From Clostridia bacterium (GTDB lineage Bacteria; Bacillota; Clostridia; Oscillospirales; CAG-272): 64,000 bases of DNA. The DNA is taken from NCBI GenBank assembly GCA_017942005.1, contig JAGAVJ010000053.1, positions 62,001 to 126,000 on the forward strand, in the 5' to 3' direction. Positions 33,524-43,195 of this stretch are shown piece after piece (positions within the stretch are counted from its first letter, which is position 1; the number at the start of each line of letters is the position of its first letter). Both the position numbers and the translations under genes were made by a program. The notes beneath the pieces were generated by a model. It made no database searches, had not been told where the DNA came from, and saw only the letters and a program-made list of their open reading frames with translations.

Positions 33524-34414
33524 TTAAATGTCTTTGATCATACGAAGCAGTTTTTTTGTGTCTTCCTCCGACATTTCACACAGCGGCAGTCGGAATTCAT
33601 CGGCGCACATGCCAAGCGCTGCCATTGCAGTTTTCACCGGAATGGGATTCACTTCCGAAAACAGTGCGCGGATCAACGGCGCATAGTGACATTGCAGCTG
33701 CGCGGCATACAGGCTATCTCCGGAAAACCATGCATTGCACATGGCAATTACTGCATGCGGACATACATTGGAAAGTACAGAAATGACGCCGGCGGCGCCG
33801 ACAGACAGCATCGGCACAATGACGCTGTCTGACCCGGCATATATGGTCAAGTCGCTGCCCACCGCGTCCCGCAGCAGGGCAACCCGTTCCAGATTGGCAG
33901 TGGCATCTTTCACGGCACAGATATTTTCATGCTTTGACAGACGAATATAGGTTTCAAGCGCTACATGCATACCGGTACGAGAGGGAACCTCATATAAAAT
34001 CACAGGGCATGCGGCGGCATCCGCAATGGAAGTATAGTGCCGATACAGTCCTTCCTGCGAGCATTTATTATAATAGGGAGTGACCACCAACGCAGCATCT
34101 GCGCCGGCATCGGCAGCTTCCTTCGCAAGTGTGATGGCGCGCGCTGTGGTTGGCGCGCCGCAGCCGGCGATGACCGGAATTTTCCCCAGGGATTCTTCTT
34201 TGGCAAGGGTAATCAAACGGATATGTTCTTTGGCGGTTAGGGCAGAAGCTTCGCCTGTTGTTCCGGCAACAATCAACGCTGAAATGCCAGCGAGGCACTG
34301 CGCACGGACCAACATACGAAACGCATCCTCGTCGATCAATTCCGGATTTCCTTTTTGAAACGGTGTGATCAGGGCTGTAGCAGTTCCACGGAAAAGCGGT
34401 GCTGATGATTTCAT
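33524..34414 (-). CDS. dapA: 4-hydroxy-tetrahydrodipicolinate synthase
   Basis: The 296-residue enzyme condenses pyruvate with aspartate semialdehyde in DAP/lysine synthesis. GTATALITPF near the N terminus, VAGTTGEASAL near 47, the catalytic Tyr region YYNKCSQEGLYRHY near 110, YEVPSRTGM near 137 and the Schiff-base Lys in AVKDAT near 165 are all present. The ATG at 34414 aligns with family N termini; the longer frame is rejected. The start is separated from its SD by a perfect 8-base stem-loop. Confidence 0.95.
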   Translation of the reverse strand: MKSSAPLFRGTATALITPFQKGNPELIDEDAFRMLVRAQCLAGISALIVAGTTGEASALTAKEHIRLITLAKEESLGKIPVIAGCGAPTTARAITLAKEAADAGADAALVVTPYYNKCSQEGLYRHYTSIADAAACPVILYEVPSRTGMHVALETYIRLSKHENICAVKDATANLERVALLRDAVGSDLTIYAGSDSVIVPMLSVGAAGVISVLSNVCPHAVIAMCNAWFSGDSLYAAQLQCHYAPLIRALFSEVNPIPVKTAMAALGMCADEFRLPLCEMSEEDTKKLLRMIKDI

Positions 34415-34457
34415 AAATATACAATCACTTTTACGAAGGTAAAAGTTTTCTCCTTTC
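34415..34457 (-). promoter_or_regulatory. SD-hairpin-start element of dapA
   Basis: On the minus strand GAAAGGAG (34457-34450) precedes a perfect stem ACTTTTAC/GTAAAAGT (34446-34439 and 34434-34427, loop CTTC), a 12-base tail GATTGTATATTT and ATG at 34414. The leader upstream (CGTTTTGTGGCTTGC, about 34520-34490) shares a block with the trpS leader. Bases 34458-34714 hold nothing else recognised. Confidence 0.65.
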
Positions 34458-34714
34458 TGGTTTGGAAATGCTTGCTCTCCGCCTGCGTCTGCGGCGCAAG
34501 CCACAAAACGGCTGAAGCTTTTTTGTGGATACAAAATTCGCTGTATATACAAAATGAGGTCCATTCTTGAAAAATTAAGAGTAATTACCATTCTGTAAAT
34601 GCTATAAAAGCATATGCATTTCCGGTTACAGTATATGATAGAAATGGACTTTGCGTGTTTGCCGCAGTACAGCATCATATCACAGAAATATCAGAGAAAA
34701 ATTGTAAAAAACCA

Positions 34715-34743
34715 TTGACATCATAAACGCAATATGCTATAAT
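34715..34743 (+). promoter_or_regulatory. Promoter of the GH29 gene
   Basis: TTGACA (34715-34720), a 17-base spacer and TATAAT (34738-34743), 34 bases before the start codon. Confidence 0.85.
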
Positions 34744-34777
34744 GACCCTGAACCAATATTTTAAAAGGAGGAACGAC

Positions 34778-36202
34778 ATGTATTCTACTTTTGATTTTGA
34801 TAAAACACTGGTGCAGTGTGTACCTTCCGCGCGCCAGTTGGCTGTAGAACAAATGGAATTCTATGCATTTGCACATTTTACAGTCAATACATTTACGGAT
34901 AAGGAATGGGGCGACGGCACAGAGCCGGAAGCTGTTTTCAATCCGACAGAATTAAATGCGGATCAATGGGTCGACGCACTGAAAACGGCACATATCAAAG
35001 GCTTGATTCTTACCTGCAAGCATCATGACGGATTCTGCCTGTGGCCATCTGCTTATACAGAGCACAGTGTCAAAAACAGCCCATACCGTGATGGAAAAGG
35101 AGATGTGGTGCGCGAGGTCGCAGACGCTTGCCGGCGCGGCGGTATCAAGTTTGGTGTGTATCTTTCTCCATGGGACAGAAACAGTGCGTTGTATGGAAGC
35201 GGAAAACCGTATGACGATTATTTCTGCAATCAGTTGACCGAGCTTCTGACACAATACGGCGAACTTTTTACCGTGTGGTTTGACGGTGCATGCGGAGAAG
35301 GCCCCAATGGCAAAAAGCAGATTTATGATTGGGACAGATATTATGCTTTGATCCGGGAACTGCAGCCGAACGCAGCCATTTCCATCAGCGGCCCAGACAT
35401 TCGCTGGTGCGGCAATGAAGCCGGTGCAACCAGAGAGAGTGAGTGGTCAGTCCTTCCCGCATCGCTGCTTTCTCCGGATGAAGTTGCGCAAAAGAGTCAG
35501 AAGGAAGACAATGAAGAATTCCGCAACCTGAAAATTTCGGAGGAAGAGCAGGACCTTGGCAGCCGCCGTGTTCTTGGATATGCGCGTGACCTTGCATGGC
35601 GTCCTGCGGAAGCGGATACCTCCATTCGTCCCGGCTGGTTTTATCACGCAAGTGAGGATGAACGTGTCAAGCCATTGGAACAGTTGTTGGACATCTGGTA
35701 TCGCACCGTCGGCGGCAATTGTACATTGCTTTTGAACATTCCGCCGGACCGACGCGGACTGTTCCATGAAACGGATGTGAAGCGCCTTGCGGACATCGGA
35801 CAGTATCTGGAGCAAACCTTTGCCTGCAATCTGGCAGAGCATGCAGTCTTTACCGCTGACAAGGACAATGGACATGACGTGCCGGACAATATGAGAACAG
35901 ATAGCTATGACACCTTTTATAAACCGTTCGACGGTGACAATACCGCGGAACTTCATGTGAAACTGGAATGTGTAAAGCGTGTGTCTCACATTGTTGTGAA
36001 GGAATGCATTCCCTTTAGCCAGCGAGTAGAGCAGTATGTCATGGACGTGAAGACTGCGGACGGCTGGCAGGAGGTTTGCAGCGGTACAACCATCGGTTAT
36101 CAGAAGATTGCGCACTTTGCGCCGGTGGAAACCGATGAAATCCGTATCCGGATTCTGGATTCCCGCGTATGCCCGGTCATTTCCTTCATCGGTATTTACT
36201 GA
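34778..36202 (+). CDS. Glycoside hydrolase family 29 alpha-L-fucosidase
   Basis: The 474-residue protein has no signal peptide. The catalytic barrel occupies about residues 15-330: FAHFTVNTFTDKEWGDG, TCKHHDGFCLWPS near 76, FGVYLSPWDRN near 120 and the nucleophile Asp in FTVWFDGACGEG near 165. The C-terminal part is beta-rich. GH29 enzymes hydrolyse alpha-L-fucosyl linkages. ATG at 34778 follows AAAAGGAGG. It probably forms an uptake-and-degradation set with the downstream rhamnosidase, from which it is separated by a composite repeat. Confidence 0.9.
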   Translation: MYSTFDFDKTLVQCVPSARQLAVEQMEFYAFAHFTVNTFTDKEWGDGTEPEAVFNPTELNADQWVDALKTAHIKGLILTCKHHDGFCLWPSAYTEHSVKNSPYRDGKGDVVREVADACRRGGIKFGVYLSPWDRNSALYGSGKPYDDYFCNQLTELLTQYGELFTVWFDGACGEGPNGKKQIYDWDRYYALIRELQPNAAISISGPDIRWCGNEAGATRESEWSVLPASLLSPDEVAQKSQKEDNEEFRNLKISEEEQDLGSRRVLGYARDLAWRPAEADTSIRPGWFYHASEDERVKPLEQLLDIWYRTVGGNCTLLLNIPPDRRGLFHETDVKRLADIGQYLEQTFACNLAEHAVFTADKDNGHDVPDNMRTDSYDTFYKPFDGDNTAELHVKLECVKRVSHIVVKECIPFSQRVEQYVMDVKTADGWQEVCSGTTIGYQKIAHFAPVETDEIRIRILDSRVCPVISFIGIY

Positions 36203-36309
36203 GACGGTCAAACCTGTTCCATTTACCGAATAGACCTGTTATTGAAACGCGCTTATTAAGCGAGAAAGGATGCTTTTGCAGTCACAGAATCCGTTCCCTG
36301 GATTTATAA

Positions 36310-36455
36310 GGGACCCTTTTCCCATTCCCCTTGCCCCTTTTCAAAAAACTTTAAGTCAAATAATTGGTGTAAAAGTTTTTGGGGGATGCCCAAGCGGCGG
36401 GAGGGCTGTCGCATTACATGCTCCATCCTTTTCAAAAACGCCCCAAGAGCGTATT
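36310..36455. repeat. Composite intergenic repeat, copy 4 (degenerate A plus B)
   Basis: A degenerate module A (CCCTTTTC, CCCCTTTTCAAAAAACTT) is followed by module B at 36376-36451, nearly identical to 1838-1916. It ends about 30 bases before the rhamnosidase start, displacing any ribosome site. Bases 36203-36309 have no recognisable feature. Confidence 0.8.
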
Positions 36456-36484
36456 TGCTGTATCATGCAAAAGCAAAAAATAAA

Positions 36485-38665
36485 ATGTTACTTGAAAACG
36501 CAAAATTTATCACCACAGAAAATCCGAGAGACTCCGTTGCACCGGTGTTTCGTAAAACCTTTGCGCCGAAAAAAGAAATTCGTTCTGCCTCTCTGACTGT
36601 TACCGCACGCGGTATTTACGAAGCGCAGATCAATGGAGTGCGAGTCGGCAAGTTTATTTTTGCACCCGGCTGGACCTCCTATAAAAATCGCGTACAGGTA
36701 CAGACCTATGATGTTACCGCGATGCTTTCCGGTGAGAACAACACCATCGATATCCTCCTCGGCAAGGGTTGGCATTACGGCAATATCCAGAGAGGGTCTT
36801 TTGATACCATCTGTGATCCGTGCGTCATTGCGTCCCTGGATGTGGAATACACAGACGGAACGGCAGAAGCTGTTGCTACCGATGAAAGCTGGCAGTATGC
36901 AAAGACCGGAATTTTATATTCCGACTATTACAACGGAGAAACCTATGACGCCAACCATGTATACGGCGACTGGAAACCCGTTGTGATTACAGACGGCAAG
37001 AAGGAAGCACTTGTACCGCAGATTGGTGAAATTGTCACAGAGATAGAAGAAGTTCCCGCAAAGACGTATTTTATCACGCCGAAAGGGGAGCGTGTCATCG
37101 ACTTTGGTCAGGAAATCACAGGCTATGTCTGTTTCCGCAACATCGCGGATATCGGCGACCGTATAGTGTTCGACCATGGCGAAGTTTTAGACCGTGACGG
37201 CAATTTCTACAATGAAAACTACCGCAGTGCGCGTTCCCGCATTGCGTATATCTCCGACGGTGACAAGCAGAAATGGTACCATCCGATCTTTTCGTTCCAG
37301 GGATTCCGGTATATTCGTTTGCAGGAATATCCGACCAATGAACTGTATCTCGGTGATTTCAAGGCGATTGTGGTACACTCTGAGCTGAAGCGTACAGGAC
37401 ACTTCACCTGCTCCGATCCGATGATCAACCGTTTGTATGAAAACGTGATCTGGGGACAGCGCGGCAACTTCCTCGATGTCCCGACCGACTGCCCGCAGAG
37501 AGATGAACGCCTCGGCTGGACCGGCGATGCACAGGTCTTCTGCCGTACCGCTGCGTACAATTATGACGTCAACCGCTTTTTCCATAAGTGGCTTGGTGAT
37601 TTGGCGCTGGATCAGGCACCGGATGGAAGGGTTGCACAGATCATTCCTGCCCTGTGGGATCCGGACGGCGCATTTGCATGGGGGGACGCGGCAACCGTCT
37701 GCCCGTGGGAAATCTACCGTGCTTATGGTGATATCACCATTTTAGAGCAGCAGTATGAATCCATGAAGAAATGGTGCGATTATGTGTATCACAAGGGAGA
37801 CGGTCCCGATGCATGGGGCGGCGGCGGTCAATACGGCGACTGGCTTGGTCTTGATGCAGAGGAAGGCTCTTACCGCGGCGCAACCAATGACCTTCTGCTG
37901 GGCACTGTATTCCTTGCATATGAATGTGATCTTGTGATCAAAGCCGCAAAGGCACTCGGCCGTCATGAGGATGTTGCTGCATATACGGAGAGACGGGAAC
38001 TTGTCGCAAAGGCATTCCGTGATACCTTCATTGGTGAGGACGGTCTTTTGACCTCTGATACACAGACCGCGTATGTTGTCGCACTGCACTTTGACTTAGC
38101 GCCGGACAGAGCGCTGTTTGCAAAGCATCTTGCGGACAAAGTACATGCAAACGGTGACAGGATCCAGACCGGATTCATCGGTACTGCATATATTATGGAT
38201 GCACTGACCGATGCAGGCTATGTGGATCTTGCATACTCTCTGCTGCTGCAAAAGGAATTCCCGTCATGGCTGTATTCCGTCCGCAAGGGTGCAACGACAA
38301 TCTGGGAGCACTGGGACGGTCTCAAGCCCGACGGTTCCGTCTGGTCCCGTGATATGAACTCCTTTAACCATTATGCATACGGCGCGGTCGCTTCCTGGAT
38401 GTACGGCACCATGTGCGGTATTCGCCCGGATGAAGAAAATCCCGGTTATCGGAATATCAAGATCAAGCCGCTGCCGGATGCACGTCTCGATTATGCAAAG
38501 GCAGAGCTGGAGACCAGATACGGTACGGTAAAATCCGGATGGGAAAAGACCGCAGACGGATTTTTGGTTACGGTTGTCATTCCAGAGGGGGCGACGGCAG
38601 ATATCACCATCGGCGCAAAGACGGAGCATGTCGGTGCCGGAACCTATACCTATACCATGGCATAA
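36485..38665 (+). CDS. Glycoside hydrolase family 78 alpha-L-rhamnosidase
   Basis: The 726-residue protein begins with a beta-sandwich region (FAPKKEIRSASLTVTARG). The (alpha/alpha)6 barrel carries the GH78 hallmark DVPTDCPQRDERLGWTGD near residue 335, with catalytic acids nearby (EEGSYRGATND, TTIWEHWDG), and a C-terminal beta domain follows. It removes terminal L-rhamnose from plant glycosides or pectin fragments. There is no signal peptide. The start ATG at 36485 has no SD; the frame is open upstream through the inserted repeat to 36386, but those residues are repeat-encoded. A GTG or TTG start inside the repeat cannot be excluded. Confidence 0.9.
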   Translation: MLLENAKFITTENPRDSVAPVFRKTFAPKKEIRSASLTVTARGIYEAQINGVRVGKFIFAPGWTSYKNRVQVQTYDVTAMLSGENNTIDILLGKGWHYGNIQRGSFDTICDPCVIASLDVEYTDGTAEAVATDESWQYAKTGILYSDYYNGETYDANHVYGDWKPVVITDGKKEALVPQIGEIVTEIEEVPAKTYFITPKGERVIDFGQEITGYVCFRNIADIGDRIVFDHGEVLDRDGNFYNENYRSARSRIAYISDGDKQKWYHPIFSFQGFRYIRLQEYPTNELYLGDFKAIVVHSELKRTGHFTCSDPMINRLYENVIWGQRGNFLDVPTDCPQRDERLGWTGDAQVFCRTAAYNYDVNRFFHKWLGDLALDQAPDGRVAQIIPALWDPDGAFAWGDAATVCPWEIYRAYGDITILEQQYESMKKWCDYVYHKGDGPDAWGGGGQYGDWLGLDAEEGSYRGATNDLLLGTVFLAYECDLVIKAAKALGRHEDVAAYTERRELVAKAFRDTFIGEDGLLTSDTQTAYVVALHFDLAPDRALFAKHLADKVHANGDRIQTGFIGTAYIMDALTDAGYVDLAYSLLLQKEFPSWLYSVRKGATTIWEHWDGLKPDGSVWSRDMNSFNHYAYGAVASWMYGTMCGIRPDEENPGYRNIKIKPLPDARLDYAKAELETRYGTVKSGWEKTADGFLVTVVIPEGATADITIGAKTEHVGAGTYTYTMA

Positions 38666-38699
38666 CACTGTATATTGTATTAAAATAACAGTAACATGC

Positions 38700-38905
38700 G
38701 TTTGATGAGGAGGTGCTTTTTGAAAAAAGCACCTCCTCAAACTCCTCCGCAAAAACTTTTAACAAACAAAATATCATGCAAAACGAATAAAAATACACGT
38801 ATTTTTGTTGGTTTATCAAGTTTAAAGTTTTTTGAATGAGGTTTGGGGAAAATCTTTTTTGGGGGAAAAGTTTCCCCTATGAAATTCATCGAACTCATGT
38901 TAACA
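38700..38905. repeat. Composite intergenic repeat, copy 5 (modules C and A)
   Basis: Module C is a TGAGGAGGTGCTTTTT/AAAAAGCACCTCCTCA hairpin (38704-38738). Module A follows at about 38821-38876 (GTTTTTTGAATGAGG, GGGGAAAATC hairpin with AAAGTTTCCCC) and ends in ATGAAATTCATCGAACTCAT. It fills the convergent space between the rhamnosidase and ispE. Confidence 0.75.
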
Positions 38906-38922
38906 GTATTTTCTATTCCAAT

Positions 38923-38976
38923 AAAAAATCCCTTGCCAATCGGTGATTTTACGCCGATCAAGCAGGGGATTTTTTG
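38923..38976 (-). terminator. Terminator downstream of ispE
   Basis: On the minus strand AATCCCCTGC pairs with GCAAGGGATT around an inner GATCGG/CCGAT stem, followed by TTTTTTAT. Confidence 0.85.
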
Positions 38977-38981
38977 TGGAT

Positions 38982-39860
38982 TTATGATAATGTTGTGCAA
39001 AGAACCGCATGCATGCCGGAGGCGTTTACCGTTTTCAATGCGCGCTGCGCCGTCTCTTTGGAGGTGTACAGCGCAATGACAGTCGGACCGCTGCCGGACA
39101 TCAGCACTTTGTCAGCGCCGCTTTCCGATAAGAGCGTATGACACTGCCTTGCCTTGTCACGCTGCGGCAATATGACGCCTTCAAAGGCATTGTACATATG
39201 AGAGAATACCGATGACAGGTCTGATGCGTCCAGCGCATGGAGAAGCGGCAGGTAATTCACGGATGCGAGCGGATTGTTGTCAATCATCTGATATGCCCAC
39301 GGGGTGGAAACCTGTTCTCCGGACGATGCGGCAAGCACCGTACACGGTGGAATGGGGGTACACGGCAGCATTTTTTCGCCGTAATGCAGACCGAGCGCAG
39401 TCGAAATTCCCATACAGGAAAGGATACAGAAGGGAACATCCATACCGAGTGCTGCGCCCATAGACAGCAGCCGCTCCCGTGAAAACGGGGAACCGGTTAA
39501 ACGGTTTAGCAGCACCAGCACTGCGGCAGCATTGGTACTTCCCCCGGCAAGACCGCCCGCGATGGGAATATGCTTCTCAATCTGAATGTGTATGGGAAAC
39601 GGTGTTCTGTATTCTTCAAAAAAACGGATGGCAGCACGCCATGCAAGATTGGTTTTGTCACATGGGATGTCCGGATGATTGCAGGAAATAGTAATACATT
39701 CAGCGGTGAGAGAAGCTTTGCGTTTTGTTACCGTCACAACATCAAAAAGAGAAATTGCCTGCATGACGGTTTCTACCGTATGATAGCCATTTTCCTCTTT
39801 TCCGGTGACAGCGAGATACAGATTGATTTTCGCAGGTGCTCTGATTGTCATGGTTTGCAT
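38982..39860 (-). CDS. ispE: 4-diphosphocytidyl-2-C-methyl-D-erythritol kinase
   Basis: The 292-residue GHMP kinase acts in the MEP isoprenoid pathway. APAKINLYLAVTG is at the N terminus, the ATP loop IPIAGGLAGGSTNAAAVL near 95-112 (a variant of GxGLGGGSS) and a C-terminal MSGSGPTVIALY near 260. Start choice is uncertain: ATG codons lie at 39875, 39860 and 39851. The only ribosome-like site, AAAAGG, is directly against the first, so 39860 is a compromise. Confidence 0.9.
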   Translation of the reverse strand: MQTMTIRAPAKINLYLAVTGKEENGYHTVETVMQAISLFDVVTVTKRKASLTAECITISCNHPDIPCDKTNLAWRAAIRFFEEYRTPFPIHIQIEKHIPIAGGLAGGSTNAAAVLVLLNRLTGSPFSRERLLSMGAALGMDVPFCILSCMGISTALGLHYGEKMLPCTPIPPCTVLAASSGEQVSTPWAYQMIDNNPLASVNYLPLLHALDASDLSSVFSHMYNAFEGVILPQRDKARQCHTLLSESGADKVLMSGSGPTVIALYTSKETAQRALKTVNASGMHAVLCTTLS

Positions 39861-40067
39861 AAAAAATATTATCATACCTTTTGTACGGCAAACGTGTTAC
39901 AGGGCAAAATCCGAAACCGTATGTTTCAGACCGTATCTTGTGATTTCATCGTCTGTAAACAGGCACAAAGCTGCAAAGCCAAAGGTCACTTTTTACTTGT
40001 GTAAAAATACGGTCATATGAGTTGCCGTGTATAACGGTTATCTTTTGTAAAGGTATTTCCTTTCTTT

Positions 40068-41312
40068 TCAAAGTCCGAGTTTGGAGAGCAGCTGCATAAT
40101 GGGGTTTTTGCGGATATCGACACTGTGATAAGGACACAGCTCCTGGCAGCAGAAACAGCGGATGCAGGCATCGGGATGTATGAATGCTTTTTTCTTTCCG
40201 CTGCCGTCCTTGCTTTTTTGCATTTCGATGGTGTGAACAGGGCAGGAACGCGCACATTCTCCACAGCCAAGACAGGTCGAGGTCCGTATCACGGGACGCG
40301 GGGAAAACCAGCGGTATAATTTTCCGTCGAACAGCTTCGGCAGCCAGTGCAGCGGATTTCGTCCGGTATGTGCGGTATCCGGCGGCGCAAAGTCGGATAG
40401 TACCAGCGGATGCCAATCGTCGCCGATACAGGGAACCTCTTCAGCGTTGTGCGGGCAAAAACCGCGGCTTTCTGCTTCTGAAATCATGGGGACATCGTGT
40501 TCACAGGAAAGGAGCGCAGATGCCACGGTATCCAGCGCAAAGGGATTGCGGGATGCAAGGATGCAGCCGATTTTTCGCGGTACGCCGCCTGTCGGACCGT
40601 TTCCCTCCATACCGATGACCGCGTCACACAAATCAAGCATAACAGCATGCCTGTGCAGCATCTCCGATAAGTCGACCAGCACACGGTTGAAATCCGTATA
40701 ATCAGAAAATCTTGCATGATATTCAAATTTGGTCAAACCTGGTATGGTACCGAAGGTGTTCTTGATTGCACCGCTCATGCGTGTTAAGGAGTGACTTTTC
40801 AGTTTGCACAGGTTGATGATGACGTCCGCCTGTATGATTGGTGTGATGATATCAAACATCTTTGAGACGACGCCGTCGGGTGCAGAAAGCGTTCCCGCAG
40901 TGACATCATAATTCAAACGTGCCCTGTGACCGGATACCGCTTTGTCAATACCGCATCCCGCATAGACACTGCGCAGCGCAGCCTCCGTATAAGGACCGCC
41001 CATACTTTCCGCAATGACAATATCTGCACAGTCACAGCTGTCAAGGTAGGTAAGCAGTGCATCGAGAATCGCAGGGTGCGTCGTTGCCGCAGCTTCTGCC
41101 GGTTTTTTCATCACCAGATTTGGTTTTACGGCAACTTTTTTTCCGCATAAGAACGCTTTTGTAAATCCAAACGTTTCCATCGCATCGGTGATAATGGAGA
41201 CCAGTATGGCACGGTCACAGGTATAGGTATCGATTTTCTTTACAAACACAGGTGCGTTTGCAGAAAAGGATACCTCTGTGACTGGAAGGTCTTTCACGGC
41301 TGTCTCTGTCAT
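40068..41312 (-). CDS. DUF362 protein with two [4Fe-4S] clusters
   Basis: The 414-residue protein has a DUF362 domain (about 40-300; KPNLVMKKPAEAAATTHP, GAIKNTFGTIPGL). A C-terminal bacterial-ferredoxin-type domain has CLGCGECARSCPVHTIEMQ (near 353) and CIRCFCCQELCPYHSVDI (near 382), each a CxxCxxCxxxCP cluster ligand set. Such proteins are cytosolic iron-sulfur proteins of unknown reaction, common in anaerobes. Its start overlaps the aminotransferase stop by ATGA, so it is the third gene of an lrp-aminotransferase operon. Confidence 0.85.
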   Translation of the reverse strand: MTETAVKDLPVTEVSFSANAPVFVKKIDTYTCDRAILVSIITDAMETFGFTKAFLCGKKVAVKPNLVMKKPAEAAATTHPAILDALLTYLDSCDCADIVIAESMGGPYTEAALRSVYAGCGIDKAVSGHRARLNYDVTAGTLSAPDGVVSKMFDIITPIIQADVIINLCKLKSHSLTRMSGAIKNTFGTIPGLTKFEYHARFSDYTDFNRVLVDLSEMLHRHAVMLDLCDAVIGMEGNGPTGGVPRKIGCILASRNPFALDTVASALLSCEHDVPMISEAESRGFCPHNAEEVPCIGDDWHPLVLSDFAPPDTAHTGRNPLHWLPKLFDGKLYRWFSPRPVIRTSTCLGCGECARSCPVHTIEMQKSKDGSGKKKAFIHPDACIRCFCCQELCPYHSVDIRKNPIMQLLSKLGL

Positions 41313-42511
41313 AATACGGTATCGCTTGGACCGCGTCCTTCTTTTTTCAGATCTTCAACAAAATCGGCGATATGTTCAAGCGCTTCCAGGATATGTTTGA
41401 CGGAATATGCATAAGAAATACGTGCAAATCCTTCACCGCATGCACCAAACGCAGTTCCGGGAACAATGGCAACCTTGTGCTCATACAGCAGTCTTTCACA
41501 AAATTCTTCAGAGGAAAGATCAAATTTGCCGATGTTTGGAAAGACGTAAAATGCGCCTTCCGGTTCAAAGCATTCAAGACCGATGGCACGCAGTCCCTGC
41601 ACGATCAAAGTGCGGCGGCGGTTGTATTCAGCCGTCATATAGGCAATGTCCTCATCACCGTTCTTCATTGCCTCAATCGCAGCAAACTGGGAAGTTGTCG
41701 GCGCACACATAATTCCGTATTGATGAACCTTGTACATCTGTTTTGCAATCGGCGCGGGTGCACAGACATATCCGAGACGCCATCCGGTCATTGCATAAGT
41801 TTTGGAAAAGCCGCTGACCAGAATGGTACGCTCCCACATATCAGGAAGCGCTGCAAAGGATACATGCTTTCTGCCATATGTCAGCTCTGCATAAATTTCG
41901 TCCGACAGTACCATGATGTCGGTACCGCGCAGAACATCTGCGATGGCTGTCAAATCTTCTTCGGTCATAATTGCACCGGTGGGATTGTTGGGAAACGGGA
42001 GTACCAACAGCTTGGTTTTGTCTGTAATAGCAGCACGTAATCCCTCTGCCGTCAATTTAAAATTATCTTTTGCATATGTCTGAAGCGGAACTGCAACACC
42101 GCCTGCAAGCGCTGCAAGGGGGCCATAACAGACAAACGACGGTTCCGGCACAATGACTTCATCTCCCGGATTGAGCAAAGTACGCAGGGTGATGTCAATG
42201 GCTTCACTGCCGCCGACTGTGACAATAATTTCGTCCTGCGGCTGATAGGTCAGAGAAAATCTGCGCTCTAAATATAAGCCGATTTCGCGGCGCAGCTCAG
42301 AGAGTCCTGCATTGGAGGTATAATACGTTTTCCCCTGTTCAAGAGATTTGATTCCGGCTTCTCTGATATGCCACGGCGTAACAAAATCCGGCTGCCCGAC
42401 CGTCAGGGAAATGACGCCCTCAATCTCATTTAAAAGGTCAAAAAATTTTCGGATGCCGGATGGCTGTACCTCCTGAATGGTGGAGGATAGTATGGTTTCA
42501 TAATTCATCAC
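41309..42511 (-). CDS. PLP-dependent class I/II aminotransferase
   Basis: The 400-residue fold-type I aminotransferase has TVGQPDFVTPWHI near 38, FPNNPTGAIMTEEDL near 170, LSDEIYAELTYG near 200 and the PLP Lys in VSGFSKTYAMTGWRLGY near 233-249. It probably acts on aromatic, branched or aspartate-type amino acids; sequence alone does not decide. It is sandwiched by four-base overlaps between an Lrp-type regulator and a DUF362 ferredoxin. This suggests an amino-acid-responsive operon, perhaps for fermentation of amino acids. Confidence 0.9.
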   Translation of the reverse strand: MMNYETILSSTIQEVQPSGIRKFFDLLNEIEGVISLTVGQPDFVTPWHIREAGIKSLEQGKTYYTSNAGLSELRREIGLYLERRFSLTYQPQDEIIVTVGGSEAIDITLRTLLNPGDEVIVPEPSFVCYGPLAALAGGVAVPLQTYAKDNFKLTAEGLRAAITDKTKLLVLPFPNNPTGAIMTEEDLTAIADVLRGTDIMVLSDEIYAELTYGRKHVSFAALPDMWERTILVSGFSKTYAMTGWRLGYVCAPAPIAKQMYKVHQYGIMCAPTTSQFAAIEAMKNGDEDIAYMTAEYNRRRTLIVQGLRAIGLECFEPEGAFYVFPNIGKFDLSSEEFCERLLYEHKVAIVPGTAFGACGEGFARISYAYSVKHILEALEHIADFVEDLKKEGRGPSDTVL

Positions 42512-42987
42512 AGTTCACAGATTCCTCTCTCATCTACCTTTTCCGTATGGTAAATGGTATTTTTGTCTTTATATTTCCGTAAAACAAAGTGTGTTGCGGT
42601 TCCGGTGATGCCCTCCATGGTGGAGAGCTTTTCTGCTACAAAATATGCAACCTCTTTGAGCGTTTTGCCTTCGATCATGACTGCGATATCAAATCCGCCG
42701 GACATCAGATAAACCGATTCTACCTCAGGATAATTGCAGATGCGCTCTGCAATTTCATCAAAGCCGCGGTCAATCTGCGGCTCCACCTTCAGTTCAATCA
42801 GAGCGGAAACCATGGTGCGTTCGGTTTTATCCCAGTCGATCAATGTTTTATATCCAACGATTACGCCGTCTTTTTCATAGCTGCGGATCATCGCTTTGAT
42901 TTCTTCCGCATCGCCGCCGATCATTGTGGCAAGCTGCTCCGCGGTTAATGTGACATCATTTTCTAATAATTCAAGTAAAGATTTCAT
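42508..42987 (-). CDS. Lrp/AsnC-family transcriptional regulator
   Basis: The 159-residue protein has an N-terminal winged helix (VTLTAEQLATMIGGDAEEIKAMIRSYEKDGVI, quoted in parts: TAEQLATMIGG and EEIKAMIRSYEKDGVI). A C-terminal RAM ligand-binding domain (VMIEGKTLKEVAYFVAEKL) follows. Lrp-type regulators sense amino acids and often control the genes next to them, here the overlapping aminotransferase. ATG at 42987 follows GGAAGGAAT. Confidence 0.88.
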   Translation of the reverse strand: MKSLLELLENDVTLTAEQLATMIGGDAEEIKAMIRSYEKDGVIVGYKTLIDWDKTERTMVSALIELKVEPQIDRGFDEIAERICNYPEVESVYLMSGGFDIAVMIEGKTLKEVAYFVAEKLSTMEGITGTATHFVLRKYKDKNTIYHTEKVDERGICEL

Positions 42988-43195
42988 GTGATAATTCCTT
43001 CCATTTCAAAATTAAAGATTCATGTTAGGTGGATTGATTCGATAATGCTGTGGCGATCGGTAAAAAATAATTTTCTCGAAGCGGTTTGTCCCTTTTTGGG
43101 GGATATCGAACCTGTCTATTGGATAAAATCGGGATATGAAAGCACATTTCCCAATTGTCCTGCATAGAATGGATGACAGAGAGGAGATGACTTAC

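Noticed and set aside
34415..34678. 88-residue N-terminal extension of dapA
   Set aside because: It runs through the SD-hairpin leader and has no homology to DapA N termini.
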